A DNA stretch of 33,087 bases from Alphaproteobacteria bacterium (GCA_022822665.1 JAJEAR010000022.1:1-33087), one strand, 5' to 3'. Shown: positions 16,430 through 25,064, counted from the first letter of the stretch. The notes: generated by a model from the letters alone, not told the origin. Translations and numbers: made by a program.

Positions 16430-17377
16430 ATGGGCCTGCACATGCCGCGCGGCACCCTCATTGTGTGCCTGCTGATCGTCGGCGCGCTTGCGCTCCTGCC
16501 GTTGCTCGAGTCGCGCTACCTGATCGATCTCGCCACCGAGATCATGGTCTACGCGCTGTTCGCGCTCAGCCTCAATGTCATCATCGGGTTCTCGGGCAAC
16601 GTCTCGTTCGGCCACGCCGCGTATTTCGCGATCGGCGGCTATGTCAACGCGATCCTGCTGACCACCTACGGCTGGCCGCTGTGGCTGTCGTTCCCGGCCG
16701 CGGTGGTGCTTTCGGCCCTCGCCGCCGCCTTCGTCGCGTATTTCTGCACCCGGCTGACGGATATCTACTTCGCCATGCTGACACTCGCGTTCTCGATGCT
16801 GGTGTGGGCCATCGCCTTCAAGTGGCGCTCGGTGACCGGCGGCGATGACGGTTTCGTGGGCGTGGCGGTGCCGGCCTTCATCGACAGCCGGGTACCGTTC
16901 TTCTACTTCACGCTGGTGATCGTCACCGGTTCGATCGCGCTGCTGTGGACCATCTGCCACTCGGCCTTCGGCCAGGCCCTGGTCGCGGTCCGCGAAAACC
17001 TGACCAGGGCCGGGTTCATCGGGGTGAATACCCGCATGATGCGCGGGCTTGCCTTCGTGGTCGCGGGAACATTCGCCGGCGTGGCCGGAGCGATCTTCGC
17101 CATGTACAACCGCGGGGTCTACACCGAGTCGGCGTTCTGGACCGAGTCGGCCCAGGTGCTGATCATGACGCTGCTGGGCGGCATGTACTCGTTCTTCGGG
17201 CCGGCGATCGGCGCGGCGGTGCTCTACATCCTCGAGCGGTTCGCCAACGAGTACACCGAGTACTGGCCCACGGTGGCCGGGCTGATCCTGCTGGTCATCG
17301 TGCTGGTCCTGCCCGAGGGGCTCGTCGGACTGGCGCGCCGGATCGGAGCCCGCCTCGTCAGGAGGAGCGGCGCATGA
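16430..17377 (+). CDS. livM: LIV-type ABC transporter permease LivM
   Basis: A 315-residue membrane permease. Family blocks are MVYALFALSLNVIIGFSGNVSFGHAAYFAIGGY near the N-terminus (the LivM/H 'GxxSxGHAAFFxIGAY' motif) and the coupling loop VAVRENLTRAGFIGVNTRMMRGLAFVVAG, then LLGGMYSFFGPAIGAAVLYILE. The start at 16430 gives MGLHMPRG; the ATG at 16442 is an alternative that would drop four residues. Its stop overlaps the LivG start (ATGA), indicating translational coupling. Confidence 0.93.
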   Translation: MGLHMPRGTLIVCLLIVGALALLPLLESRYLIDLATEIMVYALFALSLNVIIGFSGNVSFGHAAYFAIGGYVNAILLTTYGWPLWLSFPAAVVLSALAAAFVAYFCTRLTDIYFAMLTLAFSMLVWAIAFKWRSVTGGDDGFVGVAVPAFIDSRVPFFYFTLVIVTGSIALLWTICHSAFGQALVAVRENLTRAGFIGVNTRMMRGLAFVVAGTFAGVAGAIFAMYNRGVYTESAFWTESAQVLIMTLLGGMYSFFGPAIGAAVLYILERFANEYTEYWPTVAGLILLVIVLVLPEGLVGLARRIGARLVRRSGA

Positions 17378-18129
17378 GCGTTCTCGAGACCCGGGGCCTG
17401 GTCAAGGACTTCGGCGGCTTCGTTGCCATCAACGATGTCAGCTTCACGCTCGACCACGCCCAGAAACACGCCATCATCGGCCCGAACGGGGCCGGCAAGA
17501 CGACGTTCTTCAACCTGATCACCGGCCATCTCGAGCCTTCCCGGGGCACGGTGCGTTTCGATGGCCGCGAGATCACCGGCATGCCGCCGCACCGGATCGT
17601 GAAGCTCGGGCTCGCCCGGTCGTTCCAGCGCATCAACATCTTCCCGCGCATGACCGTGTGGCAGAACATCCAGACGGCGCTGATCGCGCGTGATGGCAAG
17701 CACTTCAACATGCTGATTGCCGGCGCGTCCCAGAACCGGCAGGAAACCTCGGAATTGCTGGATCTCGTCAGTCTGGATACCGAGTCCGACGAGATCGCGG
17801 GGGAACTGTCCTACGGCAAGCAGAAGCAGCTCGAACTCGCGATCGCGCTCGCCGAGAACCCGAGCGTGCTCCTGCTCGACGAGCCGACGGCCGGGATGTC
17901 GCCGCAGGAGACCCGGGACGCAATCGCGCTGATCGACCAGATCGCCGTGACACGCCAGCTGACGCTGCTGTTTACCGAGCACGACATGAACGTGGTGTTC
18001 GGCATCGCCGACCGGATCTCGGTGCTGCATCACGGCGAGCTGATCGCCTCGGGCGAGCCGGAGGAGGTCCGCACCGACGCGGAGGTGCGTCGCGTCTACC
18101 TGGGCGAGAACGAACATGCCGCAGCTTGA
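17374..18129 (+). CDS. livG: LIV-type ABC transporter ATPase LivG
   Basis: A 251-residue ATPase with Walker A GPNGAGKTT (36-44), the LivG-type Q-loop segment LARSFQRINIFPRMTVWQNI, a divergent signature ELSYGKQKQLELAIAL (Tyr replaces the first Gly of SGGQ, as is usual in LivG), Walker B VLLLDEPTAGM and the H-loop FTEHDMNVVF. The ATG at 17374 follows GGAGGAG and overlaps the LivM stop by 4 bases. The 3' end overlaps livF by 14 bases. Confidence 0.94.
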   Translation: MSVLETRGLVKDFGGFVAINDVSFTLDHAQKHAIIGPNGAGKTTFFNLITGHLEPSRGTVRFDGREITGMPPHRIVKLGLARSFQRINIFPRMTVWQNIQTALIARDGKHFNMLIAGASQNRQETSELLDLVSLDTESDEIAGELSYGKQKQLELAIALAENPSVLLLDEPTAGMSPQETRDAIALIDQIAVTRQLTLLFTEHDMNVVFGIADRISVLHHGELIASGEPEEVRTDAEVRRVYLGENEHAAA

Positions 18130-18820
18130 GGTTCGGGAGATTCACACCTCCTACGGCCTGAGCCAGGTGCTGTTCGGGCTGAGTTTCGACGTCGAGCCGG
18201 GGCAGGTGGTCTCGCTGATCGGGCGCAACGGGGTGGGAAAGACCACGACCATGCGCTCGGTGATCGGGCTCACCCCTGCCCGGGCCGGCTCCATCATCTT
18301 CGAGGGCACCGACATCACCTCGCGGCCGGCCTACCGGATCGCCCAGCTCGGCATCGGGTACGTGCCGGAGGAACGGCGGATCTTTCCGCATCTCTCGGTG
18401 TGGGAGAACCTCGACATCGCGCGGCGTCCGGCAAACGACGGCGCCGGCTGGGACGAGGAACGCGTGTTCGCGCTGTTTCCCGACCTGCGCGACATCCAGG
18501 CCCGGCCGGGCGGGGTACTGAGCGGCGGGCAGCAGCAGATGCTCACCATCGCGCGCAGCCTGATGAACAACCCGAAGCTGCTCCTGCTCGACGAACCGTC
18601 CGAGGGGCTGGCGCCCCGGGTTGTCGAGGACCTGCGCGAACAGATCGCGGCGCTGAAACACTCGGGCCTGTCGATCGTGCTTGCAGAGCAGAACCTCTCC
18701 TTCGTGATGGAACTGAGCGATGTCTGCCACATCCTGGAGAAGGGCGAGATCCGCTGGACCGGCACGCCCGACGACCTGCGCGCCAGCCCCGGGGTGCTGG
18801 AGCAGTACCTGACGCTGTAG
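18116..18820 (+). CDS. livF: LIV-type ABC transporter ATPase LivF
   Basis: A 234-residue ATPase, the last gene of the importer operon. Walker A is GRNGVGKTT (36-44), followed by the LivF-typical GIGYVPEERRIFPHLSVWENL, the signature LSGGQQQMLTIARSL, Walker B LLLLDEPSEGLAP and the switch IVLAEQNLSFV. The usual length is about 235 residues, so it is complete. It completes a full binding protein-H-M-G-F set, meaning the importer should be functional. Confidence 0.94.
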   Translation: MPQLEVREIHTSYGLSQVLFGLSFDVEPGQVVSLIGRNGVGKTTTMRSVIGLTPARAGSIIFEGTDITSRPAYRIAQLGIGYVPEERRIFPHLSVWENLDIARRPANDGAGWDEERVFALFPDLRDIQARPGGVLSGGQQQMLTIARSLMNNPKLLLLDEPSEGLAPRVVEDLREQIAALKHSGLSIVLAEQNLSFVMELSDVCHILEKGEIRWTGTPDDLRASPGVLEQYLTL

Positions 18821-18836
18821 GCCTCTCAGGCTCCGG

Positions 18837-18865
18837 TTGACCCGCACGGCCCCAGCCTTCACACT
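18837..18865 (+). promoter_or_regulatory. Weak candidate promoter for the TRAP genes
   Basis: TTGACC (18837-18842), a 17-base spacer, then CACACT (18860-18865, 3 of 6 matches) lies in the 128-base gap between livF and dctQ. If used, the TRAP genes would have a leader of about 80 bases and be transcribed separately from the LIV operon. The match is poor and could be chance. Confidence 0.25.
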
Positions 18866-18948
18866 CGGCACCTGCGCCACGGGACCGGGCGGGCACGGCC
18901 TGCCGATGCGGGGTCCTCCTTTCCCCAACAGGATGTCGAGGGGTTTAC

Positions 18949-19491
18949 ATGATAGCGGTTGCGCGCGCGATCGAGCGCTTCTCGGACTTCATCGGCCTCA
19001 TCGGGGCCTGGGTGATGGCACCACTCGTGGTCACGATGGTCTACGAGGTCATCGCCCGGCATTTCTTCCTGGCTCCCACCTTCTGGGCCTACGAGGTCGG
19101 CTACATGCTGGCGGGCACCACCTACATGTTCGGCATGGCCTACTGCCTGCGTGTCGGCGGGCACATTCGCGTCGACTTCATCTACGAGGGCCTGAGCCTG
19201 AAGCGGAAGGCGCTGATCAACACGGTCGGATACGTGGTGCTGATGCTTCCGGGCGCGCTCTGGGTCACCTGGGGGCTCTACGAGTACGCGGTCGAGGCCT
19301 ACGTCGCCAACGAGGTTTCCGGTGAGTCGGCCTGGAACCCGATCATCTGGCCGTTCCGCGTGGTGTGGGTGATCGGCTTCATTGCGCTGAGCCTGCAGGC
19401 GATCGCCGAGGTGATCAAGAACGTGCTGGTCCTCATGGACATCGACATCACCGAACACGGGTTCAAGAGTCTCGAGGAGCCGAACACATGA
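18949..19491 (+). CDS. dctQ: TRAP transporter small permease (DctQ type)
   Basis: A 180-residue membrane protein with four hydrophobic segments, the usual DctQ architecture. The typical second block is MVYEVIARHFFLAPTFWAYEVGYMLAGTTYMFGMAYCLRVGGHIRVDF (positions about 30-75), where the GGHIRVD stretch is a family marker. DctQ supports the large permease DctM in sodium-driven uptake of organic acids from a periplasmic binding protein. A GAGGGG site precedes the ATG at 18949. Its stop overlaps the dctM start by 4 bases. The longer C-terminus and fold resemble the mannitol/chloroaromatic TRAP subgroup. Confidence 0.9.
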   Translation: MIAVARAIERFSDFIGLIGAWVMAPLVVTMVYEVIARHFFLAPTFWAYEVGYMLAGTTYMFGMAYCLRVGGHIRVDFIYEGLSLKRKALINTVGYVVLMLPGALWVTWGLYEYAVEAYVANEVSGESAWNPIIWPFRVVWVIGFIALSLQAIAEVIKNVLVLMDIDITEHGFKSLEEPNT

Positions 19492-20807
19492 CACTCGGCA
19501 TCGGCCTACTGATGTTTCCGGTGCTGATGATCTTCATCTTCATCGGCTTCCCCGTCGCCTTCTCGCTGATGGGAACGGCGCTGTTCTTCGGCTACTACCG
19601 GTTCGGCGACGCGCTGGTGCACCAGCTGGTGGCCAAGGTCGACGACGTCGCCTCCTACTACGTGCTGGCGGCGGTCCCCCTGTTCATCTTCATGGGCGCG
19701 ATGCTGGAGCGCTCCGGCATCGCCGAGAAGCTGTTCGAGGCGATCCACATGTGGACACGCCGGCTGCCTGGCGGTCTTGCGGTCGGCACGGTGATCCTGT
19801 GCGTGGTGTTCGCGGCCGCCAGCGGCGTGGTCGGCGCGACCGAGTCCGTGGTCGGGCTGCTGGCAATCCCGGTCATGCTGCGCTACGCCTACGACAAGGG
19901 CCTGATCTCGGGCACCATCTGCGCCGGCGGTTCGCTGGGGACCATCATTCCGCCCTCGGTGGTGGTGGTGATCCTCGGGCCGGTCGCCGACGTGTCGGTG
20001 GGCGACCTGTTCGTCGGCATGCTGCTGCCCGGCCTCATGCTTGCCGGTCTCTACATCGCCTACATCCTGGGGCGCTGCATCATTCGCCCGCAGGACGGTC
20101 CGAGCCTGCCGCCGGACGAGAACGATCCGCCTTTCCTGGTCAAGATCTACGTCACCGCCACCGCGCTGGTGCCGCCGCTGGTGCTGATCTTCGCGGTGCT
20201 CGGCACCATCATGCTGGGCTGGGCAACGCCGACCGAGGCGGCGGCGATGGGCGCGGCGGGCACGGTGATCATGACGCTGATCTACCGGACCTTCAGCTTC
20301 TCGGTGCTGCAGGAGGCATTCCTGAAGACACTGCAGGTCACGGCGATGATCCTCACGATCCTGCTCGGCGGCACCATGTTCGCCGGGGTGTTCGTCGCAC
20401 TCGGCGGGATCAGTGCCGTGCAGAACCTGCTGGAGGCGGCAAACCTGACGGCATGGCCGACCATGCTGATCCTGCTGCTGATTGCGTTCATCGCCGGCTT
20501 CGTCCTCGACCTGATCTCGATCGTGCTGATCATCATTCCGGTGGCGATCGCGGTGCTGCGGACCATGGGGGTCGACGATGTCTGGTTCTGCATCATGTTC
20601 CTGGTGGTGATCCAGACCAGCTACCTGACGCCGCCGATGGCGCCGGCGATCTTCTACCTGCGCGGGATCAGTCCGCCGGAAATCCGGCTGTCGGACATGT
20701 ACCGGGGCGTGGTGCCGTTCATCATCCTCGAGTTCATCTGCCTCGGCCTGGTGATGGCATTCCCGGAAATCGCGCTGTGGCTGCCCGAGGTGGTCTTCGA
20801 CCGCTGA
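19488..20807 (+). CDS. dctM: TRAP transporter large permease (DctM type)
   Basis: A 439-residue polytopic permease of the DctM family with roughly 12 hydrophobic segments. Family blocks include FIGFPVAFSLMGTALFFGY, VPLFIFMGAMLERSGIAEKLF, ICAGGSLGTIIPPSVVVVILG and TPTEAAAMGAAGT. It is the transport channel that works with the upstream DctQ. The ATG at 19488 overlaps the dctQ stop (ATGA). No binding-protein (DctP) gene follows; the next 347 bases are non-coding and then genes run the other way, so the extracytoplasmic partner must be encoded elsewhere. Confidence 0.93.
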   Translation: MTLGIGLLMFPVLMIFIFIGFPVAFSLMGTALFFGYYRFGDALVHQLVAKVDDVASYYVLAAVPLFIFMGAMLERSGIAEKLFEAIHMWTRRLPGGLAVGTVILCVVFAAASGVVGATESVVGLLAIPVMLRYAYDKGLISGTICAGGSLGTIIPPSVVVVILGPVADVSVGDLFVGMLLPGLMLAGLYIAYILGRCIIRPQDGPSLPPDENDPPFLVKIYVTATALVPPLVLIFAVLGTIMLGWATPTEAAAMGAAGTVIMTLIYRTFSFSVLQEAFLKTLQVTAMILTILLGGTMFAGVFVALGGISAVQNLLEAANLTAWPTMLILLLIAFIAGFVLDLISIVLIIIPVAIAVLRTMGVDDVWFCIMFLVVIQTSYLTPPMAPAIFYLRGISPPEIRLSDMYRGVVPFIILEFICLGLVMAFPEIALWLPEVVFDR

Positions 20808-21154
20808 CGCGGCTGCGCCGGACATTCACCCGGTTGCGCCCGGGCCCGCGGGCAGGGACCGGCGGCACCGGCCGACGCCACGGTCGGGTGAGTACGGGCG
20901 GCGGCAGCCGCGGGGCGCTGGCCGCCGCCTGACCCCGTGCGCCGGGCACACCGGGCACGGGCGCCGATGCACGCACCGCCTGCCCTGCGGCAGGCCGGCA
21001 CACGCGATCCGGACGAACGTCAGCGCAAGCGAACCCGAGGACGATCCCGGGCACCCGGCCGGCGCGTCAGCGGTCACGTGCCCGTCCGAAACCGGCAGAA
21101 CGCGGCGGTCTTCACCAGCGCCGTGCCATCCGGACGAAGTCCGGGCGCAACAGC
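20808..21154. other. Convergent intergenic region, no gene seen
   Basis: The stretch between dctM and the converging DddP-like gene has only arginine/proline-rich spurious frames. Apart from the small hairpin at 21130-21144 I see no RNA gene, repeat array or mobile element in it. Confidence 0.5.
21130..21144 (-). terminator. Possible terminator hairpin downstream of the DddP-like gene
   Basis: On the minus strand CCGGAC-TTC-GTCCGG forms a 6-bp stem with a tight 3-base loop, starting about 10 bases after the stop codon of the M24 gene. There is no U-tract, so termination is a guess from position. Confidence 0.3.
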
Positions 21155-22405
21155 TCACAGTTCCCAGGGGAAGCTGTCGAGCCGCTCCGCCCCGGTCTCG
21201 GTAATCAGCACCTGTGACTCGAGCTTGATACTCTCCGACCCCGCCTCGGCAATGAGGCTCTCGACGCAGATGACCTGCCCGGTTTCGAACCGGCCGTGGT
21301 GGTTTCCCCCGAAATCAGGATGCAGCAGGATCACCGGCCATTCATCCGCCATTCCCACGCCGTGCGCCGCCAGGGAATACCGGTAGGGCTGATAGGCCGG
21401 CGGAATCTTCCAGCTGCGGGCATTGAACCCGGCAAAGCTCAGCCCGGGCTCCAGCAACGCCATGTTGTGTTCGATCCGGGCCCGGGCCGCCTCATAGAGC
21501 CGCTTCTGCCGATCCGTCATCGGCACGTCACCGCAGGTCCAGGACCGGCTCAGGTCGGCGCAGTAGCCATAGGTGCCGATCATGTCGGTGTCGAACGAGA
21601 TCATCTCGCCCTCGCGGCACTCCCGGTCCGAACACTCCCGGTACCAGGGGTTCGTGTTCGGGCCGCAGGTCAGCAGCTTGGTCTCCAGCCATTCGCCCCC
21701 CGACCGCGCGTTCTCGAAATGCAGGTGGGCCCACAACTCGCGCTCGGTGACCCCGGGAACCGAATGCTGGTAGATCCGCGCCATGCCCGCCTCGCAGACA
21801 CGGATGGTCCAGTGCATCAGCTCGATCTCGTCGCCGGACTTGATCGAGCGGGCGGTCTCCGTGACCCGGCCGCCGTCGACGATGTCGATCTGGCGCGCGT
21901 TCAGCGCCGCAATACCCTCGGGCTCGATGCGGTCCACGGCCAGCCGCCTGTTGCCGCCGCCGTGCTCCCGGACTTCCGCGGCGATCTCGTCCACCCACAG
22001 CGACAGGCGCTCCGAGGAGCGGTCGCCCGCGCACATGAACATCCAGCCGGTCGCGTTGCGCAGTTCGTCGATCCCGGGCAACCCCTGGCTCAGGTGTTCG
22101 CCGCCCCTGAGTTCGAACATGATCGCCGGACCCGCGTTCAGGACCAGCGCATAGCGGAGCGGGTTGTGGCTGGTCCAGACCGACATGTTCGCACAGTCAA
22201 ACGCGTAGCGGATGTTGACCGGGTCGTAGAGCAGCAATCCCGCCACGTCGTGGTTGTCCATCAGCGCGCGCAACCACGACAGGCGCCAGGCGCGGGCCCG
22301 CGTCAGCGTGTCGGGTGGAAGCGGGCTCTTCAGGGGCCGCTCAGCGCCTTGCGAATTCAGGTACGCGAGCTTTCGCTCATCCCTGAACGCAGTCCTGCCG
22401 CTCAC
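21155..22405 (-). CDS. DddP-like M24-family metalloenzyme (candidate DMSP lyase)
   Basis: A 416-residue creatinase/aminopeptidase-P-fold protein closely resembling DddP, the DMSP-cleaving lyase of roseobacters (about 445 residues). Shared strings as I recall them are NIRYAxD-NM-W-HNP, GGEWxET-LL-GP-TNPW, SFDTDMIGTYGYC-D-SRSW, HGVGMADEWP and SIKLESQVLITE. All six metal ligands fit: D272, D274, D284, H348, E382, E396. Residues matching Y366 and the proposed catalytic base D377 of characterised DddP are Y343 and D354, at the same spacing from the histidine. It starts with a GTG overlapping the stop of the upstream oxygenase gene (GTGA). Unlike DddP it lacks about 25 N-terminal residues. DMSP lyase is the best guess, but a related sulfonium, ammonium or other substrate is possible given its oxygenase partner. 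Confidence 0.8.
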   Translation of the reverse strand: MSGRTAFRDERKLAYLNSQGAERPLKSPLPPDTLTRARAWRLSWLRALMDNHDVAGLLLYDPVNIRYAFDCANMSVWTSHNPLRYALVLNAGPAIMFELRGGEHLSQGLPGIDELRNATGWMFMCAGDRSSERLSLWVDEIAAEVREHGGGNRRLAVDRIEPEGIAALNARQIDIVDGGRVTETARSIKSGDEIELMHWTIRVCEAGMARIYQHSVPGVTERELWAHLHFENARSGGEWLETKLLTCGPNTNPWYRECSDRECREGEMISFDTDMIGTYGYCADLSRSWTCGDVPMTDRQKRLYEAARARIEHNMALLEPGLSFAGFNARSWKIPPAYQPYRYSLAAHGVGMADEWPVILLHPDFGGNHHGRFETGQVICVESLIAEAGSESIKLESQVLITETGAERLDSFPWEL

Positions 22406-23187
22406 CGCGCACGTCCGTAGAACCCGACCCGTTCACCGGGGGAAAACACCACCCCGGGACGTTCGAAGTAGGAGAACACCGCGACCACGCGTTGCCTGGT
22501 TCCCGACACGGAGGTCACCCGGTGCGCGGTGTTCCGGCCCCTGAAGACATTGAGCGTGCCGGGCGAGAGCGTGATCATCCTGGTTTCCGGATCATTGCCC
22601 TGCAGAAGTCGCGCAACACCCTCATGGTTCGGGTCATCGTCGCTGCGCAGGCCCGTACGGTACTCGAACCCACCGCCGTTCTCGGGTGCCTGCAGCAGCA
22701 AGGTGGTGGTGAACTCCGAACGATCGAAATGCCAGTTCAGTTCCTGGCCCTCGCTGTAGGACATCACGTTGACCCGCGCCAGCGGATCCTCCATGACGTG
22801 CAGTGCCGGCTTGTCCATCGTGGCCGCCAGGAAGGTCGCGAACTCCGGCCATTCATAGAGCCGCAGCAGGGCCGATCCCTCGATCCGGTCGGCGCACAGG
22901 GTCCGGTTCGATGTCCGGAACCGGCGCAGGGCCGGGTGGTCCCCGGGCACGCCCGCGGGCTCGCTGAAATAGATGTTGTGGTGCCGCTCGTGCAGGAACG
23001 ATGCCGTTTCGAACCGGGGCATCATTTCCGCCACCACGCGTTCCGCAACCCGTGACTGCATGAAACCGTGGAGGTTGAACATGCCCTCCCGCGCCAGGTC
23101 TTCCCGGCACCGGTCCACGAGGGCGCACCAGTCGCGGGTGCCGGCGCGATCGAGCGGAAAGGTGTCAAGGTCGAGGATGTCGTGCAT
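22402..23187 (-). CDS. 2-oxoglutarate/Fe(II)-dependent oxygenase, HalD/BesD-like
   Basis: A 261-residue cupin-fold oxygenase. Iron ligands are H153 and D155 in NWHFDRSEF and H222 in GRNTAHRVTSV; R231 or R233 (GTRQRVVAVFSY) would bind 2-oxoglutarate. The surrounding sequence (LNWHFDRSEFTTTLLLQAPENGGGFEY, split here over 150-176) resembles the HalD/BesD group, in which radical halogenases replace the aspartate by glycine (HxG). Here the aspartate is kept, so hydroxylation rather than chlorination is predicted. It is the first gene of a two-gene minus-strand unit, overlapping the DddP-like gene by 4 bases. The natural substrate is probably a small amino acid-like or zwitterionic compound, which is inference. 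Confidence 0.82.
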   Translation of the reverse strand: MHDILDLDTFPLDRAGTRDWCALVDRCREDLAREGMFNLHGFMQSRVAERVVAEMMPRFETASFLHERHHNIYFSEPAGVPGDHPALRRFRTSNRTLCADRIEGSALLRLYEWPEFATFLAATMDKPALHVMEDPLARVNVMSYSEGQELNWHFDRSEFTTTLLLQAPENGGGFEYRTGLRSDDDPNHEGVARLLQGNDPETRMITLSPGTLNVFRGRNTAHRVTSVSGTRQRVVAVFSYFERPGVVFSPGERVGFYGRAR

Positions 23188-23305
23188 GGACCCCGCGCCA
23201 TTTCCTGTCGGTTCCGCCCGGAAATTCCGGGCATGGTCCTGTCATTCCGGCCCCGGGACACGCGCAACGGCGATGCGGGCGCCCTGGACCGCGGTGGGCT
23301 CCGAA

Positions 23306-24671
23306 AGCATGCTTCTCCGCGCGCGTCCGAGCTTCAGAACCCGTAGTGGAAGATCGCAAGGCCGAGGTTTTCGACCTGGGCGGGTGTCGATAACAAGAAG
23401 TCGACATAGACAGAGTCGAGATGGGTCTCGAACCCGTAGATGGTATCCCTTCCGGCATCTGTCGAATTCAGGAACACGATATCGCGTGCACCGTCTCCGT
23501 AGTTCGGGTCATTTCCCAGAACCACAACGTCGTTTCCCTCTCCGGGCAAGAGGGTATCGCCTTCGAGGTCACCGTAGAGCGTATCGTCCCCGGCGTCGCC
23601 ATCCAGATAATCTTCGTCCTGACCCCCGCGCAGGAGATCGTTGCCCGGGCCGCCAAAGAGCTCGTCTTTGCCCATGTTGCCGTTCAGGAAGTCATCGCCC
23701 TCCCCGCCCCGAAGCGAGTCTTCTCCCTCGCGCAGGTGAATGGTGTTGGTACGCGTCCTGCCGGCCTGCCAGGTCCCTTCGTTCTGCCCGCCGAAGATGG
23801 TGTCGTTGCCTGGACCGCCGTCGAGATAGTCCACACCGGCGTTGCCGTTGATGGAATCGTTGCCCTCACCGCCGTAGATGGTGTCGCGATCGGTCGAGCC
23901 GTCATAGGTCCGGCTCCAGTAGTTGTCCTGCGGGTTGTTCCAGTGGGTCCAGTAGACGCCGTTTCCCGCCAGGACGTCGTCACCGCCGCCCCCATTGATC
24001 AGGTCGTTGCCGAAGTTGCCCTTGATGGTATCGTTGCCGTCGCTTCCGGTAAGCGTCTCGGCGTAGACGGTACCGGTGAGGGTCCGGGACGGTCCCGATG
24101 GCGCCACTCCCCACAGGGCCTGCGCGGCGGCGATGTCATCCGGCTGTAGTTCATTGCGGCCCGGCTCGTTGTGATACGGGGTACGGGGCGGCCCGGACAT
24201 CACGACCCCGCTCAGGTCGCTGTGGTGAATGCCGATCGCGTGCCCGACCTCGTGCAGCGCGATGTCATAGAAGTTCGTGTCGTTCCACGACTCCGCCGCA
24301 TCAAACCCGATAGCCGACTTCACCGTCCTGCCGAAGGAACCCGTATACCACCAGCGCCATTCCCATCCCCAGAAGTTCCCACGGCCGTCACCGTCTTCCG
24401 CCCAGCCGATCCGGATGTCGTTGTCAGGGCTATCCGCCACTTCCCTGAACCTGACCCCGCAGACCCGTTCCCATGCGTCCATGGCTTCGCGGACAATTTC
24501 CCGGTGGGCCTCGGACAGCTTGTATCCGAGCACTCCCTCCCTCGCAGAATCACTGCTGCTGAAGATACGATCGTTGAAAGAATACGTCAGCTCAGCGGTG
24601 CCGGACGGCCACCGCAGGTTGTAATCATGAAGCACATACGAGCTTTCTTTCGTGCCTTGTGTTGCCGTCAT
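23306..24671. repeat. Tandem duplication, copy A (1366 bp)
   Basis: This segment and 25037-26402 are aligned copies at a constant offset of 1731 bases. They cover a whole protease gene plus 28 bases past its stop (from AGCATGCTTCTCCG). The RTX-encoding parts are nearly identical while the catalytic-domain parts differ more. Confidence 0.85.
23334..24671 (-). CDS. M10 matrixin-type metalloprotease with RTX calcium repeats (copy 1)
   Basis: A 445-residue secreted protease. Residues 1-190 form a metzincin domain with the zinc motif HEVGHAIGIHH (H140, E141, H144, H150) and a Met-turn methionine at 158 (GVVMSG). From about residue 205 run serralysin-like RTX nonapeptides (GGxGxDxIx type: GSDGNDTIKG, GGEGNDSING, GGPGNDTIFG, GGEGDDFLNG and more), which fold on calcium outside the cell. 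There is no N-terminal signal, consistent with type I secretion through the C-terminus, but no transporter genes are in the window. Serralysin-type signals usually end in DxxV-like residues; this one ends in a conserved IFHYGF tail. It is 445 residues long, exactly like its upstream neighbour, of which it is a duplicate. Confidence 0.88.
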   Translation of the reverse strand: MTATQGTKESSYVLHDYNLRWPSGTAELTYSFNDRIFSSSDSAREGVLGYKLSEAHREIVREAMDAWERVCGVRFREVADSPDNDIRIGWAEDGDGRGNFWGWEWRWWYTGSFGRTVKSAIGFDAAESWNDTNFYDIALHEVGHAIGIHHSDLSGVVMSGPPRTPYHNEPGRNELQPDDIAAAQALWGVAPSGPSRTLTGTVYAETLTGSDGNDTIKGNFGNDLINGGGGDDVLAGNGVYWTHWNNPQDNYWSRTYDGSTDRDTIYGGEGNDSINGNAGVDYLDGGPGNDTIFGGQNEGTWQAGRTRTNTIHLREGEDSLRGGEGDDFLNGNMGKDELFGGPGNDLLRGGQDEDYLDGDAGDDTLYGDLEGDTLLPGEGNDVVVLGNDPNYGDGARDIVFLNSTDAGRDTIYGFETHLDSVYVDFLLSTPAQVENLGLAIFHYGF

Positions 24672-25064
24672 GCCTGTTGCCTCATCTTGTAACCGGGTTT
24701 CCTGACAGCCGTCAGACCGGTTCGACGATGCTCAGTCCGGAACATCCGGGTCCTGTCGGCCAAGCGTGACAGCAAACGGCACAGGAATATTCCGACCGGA
24801 ATCCGCGCAAATCAGACAGGTTCAACACCTCCCGGCACGCACACCGATTCCACGAGGTGAGCGACAACAGGCACAGCGTCGTAGCCAACTTTCCGGAAAA
24901 CAAGCCCTTCGGTGCCTGACAGGATTACCTCGCCGTTTTCGGCCCGGGCGCGAGAACAGAACTGCTCCGGACATTTCCCTTTCAGGACAGGTACGGGAAC
25001 CATCGTGTCCACCGGCATCCGGGCATCCTTTCCGCGAGCATGCTTCTCCGCGCGCGTCCGAGCT
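24672..25064. other. Gap between the two protease genes
   Basis: This 393-base stretch contains the presumed promoter of copy 1 and the 28-base duplicated tail of copy 2. A short dyad (CTGAC 24702-24706, GTCAG 24711-24715) lies about 30 bases upstream of the copy-1 start. No gene is convincing; the frames here are shadows. Confidence 0.45.

Noticed and set aside
21155..22405. Plain Xaa-Pro aminopeptidase or creatinase assignment
   Set aside because: The long DddP-type blocks and the Tyr/Asp at the DddP spacing fit DddP better than a generic peptidase.
23621..24060. Regularly repeated GC-rich motifs resembling a repeat array
   Set aside because: They are the codons of RTX nonapeptide repeats in the protease, not CRISPR or non-coding repeats.
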